Below, one piece after another: positions 15,552-23,868 of a stretch of 64,000 nucleotides of DNA. The notes beneath the pieces are model-generated. The model made no database searches and was not told the DNA's origin. It saw only the letters and a list, made by a program, of their open reading frames with translations. The translations under genes were made by a program, and so were the position numbers. Source of the stretch: Clostridium sp. MCC353. GTDB lineage: Bacteria > Bacillota > Clostridia > Lachnospirales > Lachnospiraceae. The DNA is taken from assembly GCF_018785315.1 (NCBI RefSeq), contig NZ_WQPN01000017.1, forward strand, positions 40,641-104,640, written 5' to 3'. Position 1 is the first letter of the stretch. Every line of letters starts with the position of its first letter.

Positions 15552-16430
15552 CTAAAAAATCTCTCCCGCATCCCGAGGCATCTTATGGATATGCTCAATG
15601 TAGCCTAGGACATTATGGTCGTCCTGAATCGGGTATTCGTATCCCCACAGCTTTGCTACGGCCTGGGCTTTTTCGCGGAAAATGGTGCACATGCAGAACA
15701 TGGCGTTCCAGATATTGTCTGTTTTTAGGTCCGGGTATGTTTTTTTCAGGGAAATCCACTCTTCACGGGTTAAGTAGGAGCGGATATATTTGTTCATCTT
15801 GCCGGTACCTATTTTGTAGTCGTGCTTGGAACCGATGTACCAGCACAGCATTTTCATCAGTTCCTCCCGGATGTTGGTTTCTAAAAGGGTCTTTGCCAGA
15901 GGCAGCCCGTTTCTCCATAATTCTTTTGCAACGTAAGGCAAGAGCCACCAGAACTCATTGCAGCATTCTTCGAATTCTTTTTGAGTGGGCGGCTTAATCC
16001 AGTAACATTGGCCATTGTGATCGGAGAATTCAGGTAAAATGGAATCTTTATCCAGGAGGCTGACGGCCGGTTCATGATTATCTTCATAATCTTCCACAGA
16101 ATAAAGCTTCAAATCAATCCGGGTTCCGTCCATGAACTGCATCAGATAGGTAAAGGATTTTCCGCTGTCAGGATCGTAGGGCTGCTGGGATGTGTCATCC
16201 GGCATCTGGAGTATCATGAGTTTGCCGAAACGGTCAATCCAGTGCCGGTCTTTAACGAAGGGACGGACATCCGTAACCAGATAAACGATATCATAATCCT
16301 GGAAACAGTCTTTTTTCACATCTTTATTAGCACGGGAACCGTTCATAATTACGGCGCGGATCCGTTCATCTTCCCGGGCGGTGCCCAGAATGAGATCAAA
16401 CATCTCTTTTTCAGTACGCATTTTCTTCAT
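15552..16430 (-). CDS. Aminoglycoside 6-adenylyltransferase family (ANT(6)/AadE-like)
   Basis: A 292-residue nucleotidyltransferase of the streptomycin adenylyltransferase family, near the length of ANT(6) enzymes (about 300). The catalytic start MNGSRANKD and the acidic motif QDYDIVYLV match the family, followed by MDGTRIDLKLY and a helical C-terminal half. Known members transfer AMP to streptomycin. Whether this divergent chromosomal copy gives resistance cannot be told. CGGAGG precedes the ATG on the minus strand. There are no mobile-element signs except the hairpin element at its 3' end. Confidence 0.82.
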   Translation of the reverse strand: MKKMRTEKEMFDLILGTAREDERIRAVIMNGSRANKDVKKDCFQDYDIVYLVTDVRPFVKDRHWIDRFGKLMILQMPDDTSQQPYDPDSGKSFTYLMQFMDGTRIDLKLYSVEDYEDNHEPAVSLLDKDSILPEFSDHNGQCYWIKPPTQKEFEECCNEFWWLLPYVAKELWRNGLPLAKTLLETNIREELMKMLCWYIGSKHDYKIGTGKMNKYIRSYLTREEWISLKKTYPDLKTDNIWNAMFCMCTIFREKAQAVAKLWGYEYPIQDDHNVLGYIEHIHKMPRDAGEIF

Positions 16431-16521
16431 AGAAAGCCTCCGTTCTGCAGAATATAAATTATCTGATTCTAATATACCATAAATCCCGGCCCATAGCTAA
16501 AAAATGATTACAAAAACAGGC

Positions 16522-16609
16522 TGCAACAGTTCAGGCGGTCATCTTCTTGACCGGAAAGGCCGGTCAAGCAGCTTTCTTTATCATTTTTCCTGCCGTCTGA
16601 ACTGTTGCA
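16522..16609. repeat. Nested inverted repeat in a divergent intergenic region
   Basis: TGCAACAGTTCAGGCGG (16522-16538) pairs with 16593-16609 with one mismatch over 17 bp. An inner 9-bp hairpin (CTTGACCGG, loop AAAGG, CCGGTCAAG) lies at 16546-16568. It sits between two divergent genes, so it is not an ordinary terminator of either. The arm sequence GCAACAGTTCAGAC recurs exactly at 52868-52881. Confidence 0.75.
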
Positions 16610-16638
16610 AAAAATCATAAACTAGATGCCGCCATCCC

Positions 16639-16667
16639 TAGACATTGCAGGCAAAATACTATATAAT
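16639..16667 (+). promoter_or_regulatory. Promoter of the acyl-ACP thioesterase operon
   Basis: TAGACA (16639-16644), a 17-base spacer and TATAAT (16662-16667) lie 33 bases before the start codon. Confidence 0.6.
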
Positions 16668-16699
16668 GATGGTAATTTTGGTTGAAGGGAAGGAATGCG

Positions 16700-17416
16700 A
16701 TGTACTCATTTGACAGCAGAGTCCGATACAGCGAAACGGATGAGAAGGGAAGACTGTCCGTTACAGGAATTATAAATTATTTACAGGATTGTTCTACTTT
16801 TCAATCAGAAGACCTGGGATTGGGGATTGAATATTTGAACAGGAACCACAGGGCATGGTGGCTGTCGTCCTGGCAGATCGTGATCGAGAGGCAGCCTAAG
16901 CTGGGAGAGCAGATTGTGATTTCTACCTGGCCATATGATTTTAAAGGCATGTACGGCTACAGGAATTTCACGATCCGGGACAAGGATGGGGAGTTTTTGG
17001 TAAAAGCCAATTCCATCTGGTTTTTCTTCGATACGGAAGCCGGAAGGCCGGTTAAAGTATTGGAAAAGGACATCCGGGGATATGGGACGGGAGAAGAAAA
17101 GAAACTGGAGATGGACTATGCGCCCAGACGCATTGCGGTCCCCAAAGAATGTGAGAGAATGGAACCAATTATTGTGGGCAAACATCATATAGATACCAAT
17201 CATCATGTGAATAACGCCCAGTATGTGGAGATGGCGAGAGAGGTGCTGCCGAATCATTTAGAAGTGTCGGAAGTCAGGGTGGAATACAAAAAAGCGGCGG
17301 TACTGGGAGATTCGGTGATGCCCCATGTAAGCCGTACTGAGGATGGATATGTTGTGGCTCTATGTGATACGCAGGATACTCCCTATGCGGTGATTGGGCT
17401 GCGTGGGCAGGCATAA
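16700..17416 (+). CDS. Acyl-ACP thioesterase
   Basis: A 238-residue double hot-dog protein of the FatA/FatB-like bacterial thioesterase family, releasing fatty acids from acyl carrier protein. Visible features are RVRYSETDEKGRLSVTGIINYLQDC, the WWLSSWQIVIER strand, and HIDTNHHVNNAQYVEMA with the catalytic Asn/His region of the second hot-dog domain. ATG 16700 is preceded by GAAGGGAAGG; the TTG at 16682 has no such site. The next gene starts 13 bases downstream. Confidence 0.87.
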   Translation: MYSFDSRVRYSETDEKGRLSVTGIINYLQDCSTFQSEDLGLGIEYLNRNHRAWWLSSWQIVIERQPKLGEQIVISTWPYDFKGMYGYRNFTIRDKDGEFLVKANSIWFFFDTEAGRPVKVLEKDIRGYGTGEEKKLEMDYAPRRIAVPKECERMEPIIVGKHHIDTNHHVNNAQYVEMAREVLPNHLEVSEVRVEYKKAAVLGDSVMPHVSRTEDGYVVALCDTQDTPYAVIGLRGQA

Positions 17417-17429
17417 GGAAGGGATTAAG

Positions 17430-18263
17430 ATGATAGAATTAGGAAAGAAACAAACATTAAAAGTGATCAGAATGAAAGATTTTGGGGTATATTTAGGAGA
17501 GACGGCTGAAAGTGAAATGTCCGTTCTGCTTCCCAAGAAACAGGTGCCGGAAGGGACTAAGATCGGCGATGACCTGGAGGTCTTTATCTACAAGGATTCT
17601 GAGGACCGTCTGATTGCCACTACAGGAACGCCCAAGCTTCAGGTGGGAGAAACCGCTGTCCTGGAAGTGAAAGATATCTCAAAGATCGGCGCATTTTTGG
17701 ATATGGGGCTGGAAAAGGATCTGCTGCTTCCATTTAAAGAACAGAATCATAAGGTGCGCCAGGGGGAAAAATGTCTGGTAGCCCTTTACATCGATAAGAG
17801 CCAGAGGCTGGCGGCAACTATGCGTGTCTATGCTTACATGAGCAACCAGTCTCCTTATAAAAAAGAAGATAAAATCATCGGCACAGTTTATGAAATTAAA
17901 GAGGATTTGGGCGCTTTTGTCGCAGTGGACAACCAGTATTACGGCTTGATCCCGAAACGTGAACTTCCGTCCTCTGTTCATGAAGGAGATGTGATCGAAG
18001 CCCGGGTTACCAAAGTCAGGGAAGACGGCAAGCTGGATTTGAGCCCCAGGGAAAAGGCATATATCCAGATGGATACGGATTCGGAACTGGTGCTCAAGGT
18101 GATTGATGAATTTGACGGAGTTCTTCCATTTAATGACAAAGCGTCTCCGGAAGTGATAAAAAGAGAATTTGATATGAGTAAAAATGCTTTTAAAAGGGCA
18201 GTAGGCCATTTGTTAAAAGAAGGCAAGATTAAGATAACTGAAAAGACCATTGAACGGGTTTAG
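17430..18263 (+). CDS. CvfB-family S1 RNA-binding protein
   Basis: A 277-residue protein with tandem S1-like OB folds and a C-terminal winged helix, the CvfB/YitL architecture. Visible S1 segments are VLEVKDISKIGAFLDMGLEK with DLLLP, and GTVYEIKEDLGAFVAVDNQY. The C-terminal helix-turn-helix begins near KASPEVIKREFDMSKNAFKR. Such proteins bind RNA and affect virulence-gene expression in staphylococci; the target here is unknown. ATG 17430 follows AAGGAAGGG; a longer TTG reading runs into the thioesterase gene. Confidence 0.83.
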   Translation: MIELGKKQTLKVIRMKDFGVYLGETAESEMSVLLPKKQVPEGTKIGDDLEVFIYKDSEDRLIATTGTPKLQVGETAVLEVKDISKIGAFLDMGLEKDLLLPFKEQNHKVRQGEKCLVALYIDKSQRLAATMRVYAYMSNQSPYKKEDKIIGTVYEIKEDLGAFVAVDNQYYGLIPKRELPSSVHEGDVIEARVTKVREDGKLDLSPREKAYIQMDTDSELVLKVIDEFDGVLPFNDKASPEVIKREFDMSKNAFKRAVGHLLKEGKIKITEKTIERV

Positions 18264-18273
18264 GAGGAATAAC

Positions 18274-18858
18274 TTGGATTCGATAGATTACTATAACCAG
18301 TACGCAGCGAAAGTTTATGAAGACACGATCAACCAGGACATGGGGAAGATCATGGAACAGTTTCTGGAACTGTTGGAAGAAGGGGATACCATTCTGGATT
18401 TAGGATGCGGCTCCGGCAGGGACAGCCTGTCATTTTACGAATTGGGGTATGACGTGACGCCCCTTGACGCCGCAGAAGAGATGTGCAAACTCGCTGAAAT
18501 ACATACCGGTCTGGAAGTGCTGCAGATGACATATGAAGATATGGAGTTTGACGACGTTTTCGACGGTATTTGGGCCAGCGCGTCTTTCATCCATATTCCA
18601 AAGGATGAGATGCCGCCGCTTCTTGATAAACTGGCAAAATCCCTGAAGGAAGACGGAATTTTGTATATGTCTTTCCGCAAGGGAGAATTAGAAGGTTTTT
18701 CAGGCAAACAATTTTTCAGTGATTATACAAAAAAAGAGCTGGAACGGCTGTTGGAAAGCAGCAGGCAGTTTCAGACGCTGAAAATATGGGAGGATGATCA
18801 ATTGTTTGATGCGCACAGGGGGATTACCTGGCTTCATGTGCTGGCACGAAAAAAATAA
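18274..18858 (+). CDS. Class I SAM-dependent methyltransferase
   Basis: A 194-residue methyltransferase with the SAM-binding motif ILDLGCGSGRDS near residue 46, then VTPLDAAEEM and a Methyltransf_11/25-type core. I chose TTG 18274 because TAGGAGGA sits at normal distance; the upstream ATG of the same frame overlaps the CvfB end and has no ribosome binding site. The substrate is unknown. It is likely cotranscribed with the CvfB gene. Confidence 0.78.
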   Translation: MDSIDYYNQYAAKVYEDTINQDMGKIMEQFLELLEEGDTILDLGCGSGRDSLSFYELGYDVTPLDAAEEMCKLAEIHTGLEVLQMTYEDMEFDDVFDGIWASASFIHIPKDEMPPLLDKLAKSLKEDGILYMSFRKGELEGFSGKQFFSDYTKKELERLLESSRQFQTLKIWEDDQLFDAHRGITWLHVLARKK

Positions 18859-18879
18859 ATAGAATGGACGGGATGGTTT

Positions 18880-19722
18880 ATGAACAGGAGAAGGTCGGCG
18901 TTGGTGGATTATCTGATGATCGTTGCCGGATCATTTATCATGGGATTTGCAATTAAGAACATGTATGATCCGGTCAGTTTAGTTACCGGAGGGGTATCCG
19001 GTATCGCCATAATATTTAAAAATCTTTTTTCGGTGCCTCTATGGGTGACGAATACGGTTTTAAATATTCCTCTTTTTCTTGTTTCCATTAAGATAAAAGG
19101 CTGGAAGTTCATTAAAAAAACGTTTGTGGCGACAGTGGCTCTCTCACTGTCGCTTTATATCATTCCATACATGCCGTTTGTGACCGACGATCTGTTCCTG
19201 GCGTCTTTATTCGGCGGGATTATCAGCGGAATCGGGGCCGGCATGGTGTTTATCTGCCAGGCCACGACCGGCGGCACGGATATGCTGGCCGCGCTGATCC
19301 AGAGAAAATTAAGGCATTATTCCATTGCCCAGATCATGCAGGTGCTGGATGGAATCGTTGTGCTGGCCGGAGCCACGGTGTTCGGCATCCGTTTTGCGCT
19401 CTATGCTTTAATCGCCATCTTTGCGGTTTCCAAAATATCGGATGGAATGATAGAAGGTCTTAAATTTTCAAAGCAGGCATTCATTGTTTCGGATCAATAC
19501 GAAAAAATCGCTTCCGTGGTCATGGAACGCCTTGCCAGAGGGGTGACGGCGGTCAATGCGGTCGGAATGTACTCGGGAAATGAGAAGAAAATGCTGTTTT
19601 GCGTGGTTTCCAAGAAGGAAATTGTGCAGTTAAAAGAGATTGTAGGGGAGATTGACCCGGGGGCTTTTGTGATCGTAAGTGATGCCAGAGAAGTTTTTGG
19701 CGAGGGCTTTATAGAATATTGA
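18880..19722 (+). CDS. YitT family membrane protein
   Basis: A 280-residue protein with about five or six membrane segments (YitT_membrane/DUF161; signature TGGVSGIAIIFKNLF and QATTGGTDMLAALIQRKL). A cytoplasmic C-terminal DUF2179 domain of about 75 residues follows (KKMLFCVVSKKEIVQLKEIV). The family is widespread in Firmicutes and its transport role is not established. It starts 21 bases after the methyltransferase. Confidence 0.85.
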   Translation: MNRRRSALVDYLMIVAGSFIMGFAIKNMYDPVSLVTGGVSGIAIIFKNLFSVPLWVTNTVLNIPLFLVSIKIKGWKFIKKTFVATVALSLSLYIIPYMPFVTDDLFLASLFGGIISGIGAGMVFICQATTGGTDMLAALIQRKLRHYSIAQIMQVLDGIVVLAGATVFGIRFALYALIAIFAVSKISDGMIEGLKFSKQAFIVSDQYEKIASVVMERLARGVTAVNAVGMYSGNEKKMLFCVVSKKEIVQLKEIVGEIDPGAFVIVSDAREVFGEGFIEY

Positions 19723-19951
19723 CAGAAAAATCACGACCCCGGAACGATAAATTTGGTATTTTAAGCACTTTTCGAAATTGGTATACAGATTAAACAAAAT
19801 CGCAAAAAACATTTTGGTGAATAACAATATGGCAAAATAAACCTCTATCGTGTATGATAATGACAGAAACAAGAAAGGCAAAGCTGTGGGGGCTGCGCCT
19901 TACATAATAACAAATAAATCTATCTTTTATCTATTTTAGGAGGAATTTTAC
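19723..19951. other. Intergenic region before the sugar ABC ATPase
   Basis: This 229-base AT-rich stretch must hold the promoter of the downstream ATPase. TATGATAAT near 19853 is a possible -10, but I find no convincing -35. No terminator hairpin for the YitT gene is obvious. Confidence 0.3.
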
Positions 19952-21064
19952 ATGGCTAGTTTATCACTGAAGAACGTAACCAAAGCATATCCAAACGGAT
20001 TCGTAGCAGTTAAGGATTTTAATCTGGAAATTGCAGACAAAGAATTTGTTATCTTCGTAGGACCATCTGGATGTGGTAAATCAACAACTCTTCGTATGAT
20101 CGCTGGTTTGGAAGACATCTCTTCTGGTGAATTATACATCGACGGAAAACTGATGAACGATGTTGAACCAAAAGACAGAGATATCGCGATGGTATTCCAG
20201 AACTACGCATTGTATCCGCATATGTCCGTATACGACAATATGGCTTTTGGTTTGAAGTTAAGAAAAACACCAAAGGATGAAATTGATAAACTGGTTCAGG
20301 AAGCAGCAAGAATCCTTGACTTATCTCATCTGCTTGACCGTAAACCTAAGGCTTTATCAGGCGGACAGAGACAGCGTGTTGCTATGGGACGTGCTATCGT
20401 GCGTAATCCTAAAGTATTCCTTATGGATGAGCCGTTATCCAACCTGGATGCTAAGCTGAGAGGCCAGATGCGTATTGAGATCTCCAAATTACATCAGAGA
20501 CTGCAGGCTACTATCATCTACGTTACACATGACCAGACAGAGGCTATGACACTTGGTACCAGAATCGTTGTTATGAAAGACGGTATTATCCAGCAGGTTG
20601 ATTCTCCTCAGAACTTATACGACAAGCCACAGAACAAGTTCGTTGCAGGATTTATCGGAGCTCCTCAGATGAACCTGGTTGACGCTACTGTTGGCAAAAA
20701 CGGCGGCGAAGTTACATTGGCATTTGGCGGACATACAATCGCTATTCCGGAAGCTAAGGGCAAAATCCTTGAAGACAAGGGATATATTGGAAAAGTTGTT
20801 ACTCTTGGTATCCGTCCGGAAGATTTACATGATGAGGAAGCTTTCCTTTCCATGTCTCCTAAGAGCGTAATCGAAGCTACAATCAGAGTATATGAATTAC
20901 TCGGTGCAGAAGTTTACTTATACTTCGATGTTGATGATGCTAACTTTACAGCAAGAGTAAATCCTCGTACAACAGCAAGAGTTGGAGATACTGTTAAACT
21001 TGGTCTTGACTTAACAAAGATCCATGTATTTGACAAAGAAACTGAAAAAGTGGTATTAAACTAA
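19952..21064 (+). CDS. ugpC: Sugar ABC transporter ATP-binding protein (UgpC/MsmK type)
   Basis: A 370-residue ATPase that energises carbohydrate importers. Walker A is GPSGCGKST, the signature LSGGQRQRVAMGRA, Walker B VFLMDEPLSNLD and the H-loop VTHDQTEA. A C-terminal TOBE/OB regulatory domain follows (TLGIRPEDLHD). No permease or binding protein is adjacent, so it probably serves several importers, as MsmK does. Codon choice is biased (TTA, GTA, GAC, AAC) compared with its neighbours, which suggests high expression. TAGGAGGA precedes the ATG. Confidence 0.88.
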   Translation: MASLSLKNVTKAYPNGFVAVKDFNLEIADKEFVIFVGPSGCGKSTTLRMIAGLEDISSGELYIDGKLMNDVEPKDRDIAMVFQNYALYPHMSVYDNMAFGLKLRKTPKDEIDKLVQEAARILDLSHLLDRKPKALSGGQRQRVAMGRAIVRNPKVFLMDEPLSNLDAKLRGQMRIEISKLHQRLQATIIYVTHDQTEAMTLGTRIVVMKDGIIQQVDSPQNLYDKPQNKFVAGFIGAPQMNLVDATVGKNGGEVTLAFGGHTIAIPEAKGKILEDKGYIGKVVTLGIRPEDLHDEEAFLSMSPKSVIEATIRVYELLGAEVYLYFDVDDANFTARVNPRTTARVGDTVKLGLDLTKIHVFDKETEKVVLN

Positions 21065-21083
21065 TCAAATATTAGTAAAAATA

Positions 21084-21116
21084 AGCAGGCGGGTATGATA
21101 CTCGCTTGCTTTTTTT
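21084..21116 (+). terminator. Intrinsic terminator after ugpC
   Basis: A 12-bp stem (21084-21095 with 21099-21110, two G.T pairs) and a 3-base loop are followed by TTTTTT. Confidence 0.8.
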
Positions 21117-21171
21117 GATATTTTGCTTTAATATAGAATAAGGGTAAATTTGAACAAAAGGAGAGTGACAT

Positions 21172-22260
21172 ATGATTTCAAACCAAATACTTCAAACAAC
21201 CATTGAAGGTTTAAAGGGAATTACCAGGATAGATCTTGGCATCTGTGATACAGAAGGGAAAGTTTTAGCGACAACATTTTCGGATGCAGAAGATTATGAA
21301 AGTTCGATTTTAGCTTTTGTAGATTCTCCGGCAGACAGCCAGGTTATTCAGGGCTATCAGTTTTTTAAGGTATTTGACGAGCATCAGTTAGAATATATAT
21401 TGTTGGCTAAAGGTGGAAGCGACGATGTTTATATGGTTGGTAAACTGGCAGCATTCCAGATACAGAATCTTTTAGTTGCTTATAAGGAAAGATTCGATAA
21501 GGACAACTTTATTAAAAACCTGTTGCTGGATAACCTGCTTTTAGTGGATATCTATAACCGGGCTAAAAAACTGCACATCGAGACGAATGTAAAGAGAGTT
21601 GTTTATATTATTGAAACCAAACATGAAAAAGATGTGAACGCTCTTGAAACTGTGAGAAGCTTATTTGCGACCAAAACAAAAGATTTCATCACAGCGGTGG
21701 ATGAGAAGAACATCATTTTGGTAAAGGAAGTAAAACCAGGTGAAAGCTACGGAGAGTTGGAAAAAACCGCCAACATGATCCTGGATATGCTGAATACGGA
21801 GGCCATGACGAAAGTTCATGTGGCATTCGGTACGATTGTAAATGAGATCAAGGAAGTTTCCCGTTCCTATAAAGAAGCTAAGATGGCTCTGGATGTAGGA
21901 AAGATCTTTTACAGCAGCAAGAATGTGGTTGCATACAGCAATCTGGGTATCGGACGTTTGATTTATCAGCTTCCGCTTCCACTGTGCCGTATGTTTATTA
22001 AGGAAATTTTTGACGGCAAATCACCGGATGAATTCGATGATGAGACCCTTACCACAATCAACAAGTTCTTTGAAAACAGCCTGAATGTATCTGAGACATC
22101 CAGACAGCTCTACATTCATAGGAATACTCTGGTTTACCGTCTGGATAAGCTTCAGAAGAGCACCGGCCTGGATCTTCGTGTATTTGAGGACGCCATCACA
22201 TTTAAGATCGCGCTCATGGTTGTAAAATATATGAAATACATGGAGAACTTAGATTACTAA
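21172..22260 (+). CDS. PucR/CdaR-family transcriptional regulator
   Basis: A 362-residue regulator. The C-terminal PucR-type helix-turn-helix is clear: FFENSLNVSETSRQLYIHRN, then TLVYRLDKLQKSTGLDLR. A GGDEF-like middle region (VAFGTIVNEIKEVSRSYKEA) is typical of CdaR proteins. The N-terminal 130 residues look like a small-ligand sensor. It sits between a sugar ATPase and ftsE and may act on either; the target is not evident. AAAGGAG precedes the ATG. Confidence 0.8.
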   Translation: MISNQILQTTIEGLKGITRIDLGICDTEGKVLATTFSDAEDYESSILAFVDSPADSQVIQGYQFFKVFDEHQLEYILLAKGGSDDVYMVGKLAAFQIQNLLVAYKERFDKDNFIKNLLLDNLLLVDIYNRAKKLHIETNVKRVVYIIETKHEKDVNALETVRSLFATKTKDFITAVDEKNIILVKEVKPGESYGELEKTANMILDMLNTEAMTKVHVAFGTIVNEIKEVSRSYKEAKMALDVGKIFYSSKNVVAYSNLGIGRLIYQLPLPLCRMFIKEIFDGKSPDEFDDETLTTINKFFENSLNVSETSRQLYIHRNTLVYRLDKLQKSTGLDLRVFEDAITFKIALMVVKYMKYMENLDY

Positions 22261-22272
22261 GCCGGAGATAAG

Positions 22273-22959
22273 ATGATAGAGATTTCTCGTGTGAATAAGA
22301 CGTATGAAACAGGAAATAAGGCTCTGCGGGACATTAACATTACGATTGACGATGGGGAATTTGTGTTTATTATGGGACGGAGCGGTTCCGGAAAGTCCAC
22401 ATTGTTAAAGCTTTTGTTAAAGGAAGTAGAGCCTACTTCCGGTAAAATTGTGGTTAATGATATGAATCTCGGCAAGATGCCGAGAAGATATGTGCCCAAA
22501 TACCGCCGTAAATTAGGCGTGGTATTTCAGGATTTCCGCTTGCTGAAGGACCGGAATGTATACGAGAATGTGGCATTTGCGCAGCGGGTGATCGGGGCGT
22601 CAACTAAGACCATCAGAGAATCCGTACCCGCCATGTTAAAGATGGTGGGTCTTTCTTCAAAATACAAATCATATCCGCAGCAGCTTTCAGGCGGAGAGCA
22701 GCAGAGGGTTGCGATTGCCAGGGCGCTGATCAACCGCCCGGAAGTTCTTTTGGCAGATGAACCGACGGGAAATTTAGACAGCCATAATGCCATAGAGATC
22801 ATGAAACTTCTGGAGGAGATTAACCACAAAGGGACAACCGTGGTGGTGGTAACCCACAGCCAGGAGATTGTGGATCAGATGAATAAAAGGGTGATTACCA
22901 TGGAACGCGGGTCTGTGGTCAGTGACAGAAAAAAAGGCGGATATAAAAATGAGGATTAG
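22273..22959 (+). CDS. ftsE: Cell division ATP-binding protein FtsE
   Basis: A 228-residue ABC ATPase that with FtsX controls septal peptidoglycan hydrolases. Walker A is GRSGSGKST, the signature LSGGEQQRVAIARA, Walker B VLLADEPTGNLD and the H-loop VVTHSQEIVD. It starts 12 bases after the PucR-type gene and overlaps ftsX by 11 bases. The operon ftsE-ftsX-hydrolase-protease is typical of Firmicutes. Confidence 0.93.
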   Translation: MIEISRVNKTYETGNKALRDINITIDDGEFVFIMGRSGSGKSTLLKLLLKEVEPTSGKIVVNDMNLGKMPRRYVPKYRRKLGVVFQDFRLLKDRNVYENVAFAQRVIGASTKTIRESVPAMLKMVGLSSKYKSYPQQLSGGEQQRVAIARALINRPEVLLADEPTGNLDSHNAIEIMKLLEEINHKGTTVVVVTHSQEIVDQMNKRVITMERGSVVSDRKKGGYKNED

Positions 22960-23857
22960 TACATTTTGGTATTGCCTGAAACAGGGTGTGATTAATATAT
23001 GCAGGAATATTTGGTTTTCGCTGGCTTCAGTGGCAACTATTTCTGCGTGTATTTTTTTATTCTGCCTGTTTTATGCTATTATAATGAACGTACAGAATGT
23101 GGTGCACAATGCGGAGACGACAGTAGGGATTACCGTATTTTTTAAGGAAGATTTAACAGAGACACAGATTGAAGAGATCGGGAACCAGATCAGGAAAAGG
23201 CCGGAGATTAAGACCATAGAGTTTACATCAGCGGCAAAAGCCTGGGAGGATTTCAAACATGAGTATTTTTCAGGGATGGAATCTTTGGCGGAAGGATTTG
23301 CGGATGATAATCCGCTGGCAGGGTCCGCCTCTTATAAGATCTTTTTAAATGACATAGAAACCCAGGATCAGGTGGTCACTTTTATTGGCTCGATTCCGGG
23401 GGTGAGAAAGGTGAATTATTCCAACAGCGCGGCTGCAGGGCTGTCCAGTTTTAATAAGATGATCGGACTGCTTTCGCTTGTGATCATTGGAGTGCTGCTT
23501 GCGGTGGCCATGTTCCTGATCAGCAATACGATATCCGTGGCGGCTGCATTCAGGAAACATGAGAACCAGATTATGCGGCTGATTGGGGCTACTAATTATA
23601 TGATCCGCGCGCCTTTTGTGGTGGAAGGCGTGGTCATTGGACTGGCGGGGGCAGCGCTGCCGCTGGCGGGCATGTATTATCTTTATAAGAACGCAATCGT
23701 TTATGTACAGCAGAAATTCCTGAATTTATCCGGGATAATTGTATTTTTACCGATTGAGGATCTGATGCCGTCCATGATGGCAGTATCGCTGGTTTTGGGC
23801 GCGGGCATTGGATTTTTTGTTAGCTTTTTCACAATAAGGAAACATTTGAAGGTTTAG
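22949..23857 (+). CDS. ftsX: Cell division protein FtsX
   Basis: A 302-residue membrane protein with one N-terminal and three C-terminal membrane segments and a large extracellular loop (about residues 50-165), followed by the FtsX/MacB-like permease domain (NKMIGLLSLVIIGVLLAVAM and AAAFRKHENQIMRLIGAT). ATG 22949 lies inside the ftsE end, with AAAGGCGG as ribosome binding site. The extracellular loop should contact the coiled coil of the hydrolase encoded next. Confidence 0.92.
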   Translation: MRISTFWYCLKQGVINICRNIWFSLASVATISACIFLFCLFYAIIMNVQNVVHNAETTVGITVFFKEDLTETQIEEIGNQIRKRPEIKTIEFTSAAKAWEDFKHEYFSGMESLAEGFADDNPLAGSASYKIFLNDIETQDQVVTFIGSIPGVRKVNYSNSAAAGLSSFNKMIGLLSLVIIGVLLAVAMFLISNTISVAAAFRKHENQIMRLIGATNYMIRAPFVVEGVVIGLAGAALPLAGMYYLYKNAIVYVQQKFLNLSGIIVFLPIEDLMPSMMAVSLVLGAGIGFFVSFFTIRKHLKV

Positions 23858-23868
23858 GAGGAAAGGGA

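Noticed and set aside
15431..15997. Open frame across hairpin B into the adenylyltransferase gene
   Set aside because: It is antisense to a clear gene at one end and inside the hairpin arm at the other.
15552..16430. Resistance gene cassette carried by a mobile element
   Set aside because: No transposase, integrase or terminal repeats flank the adenylyltransferase gene; the adjacent hairpin element also sits next to ordinary metabolic genes.
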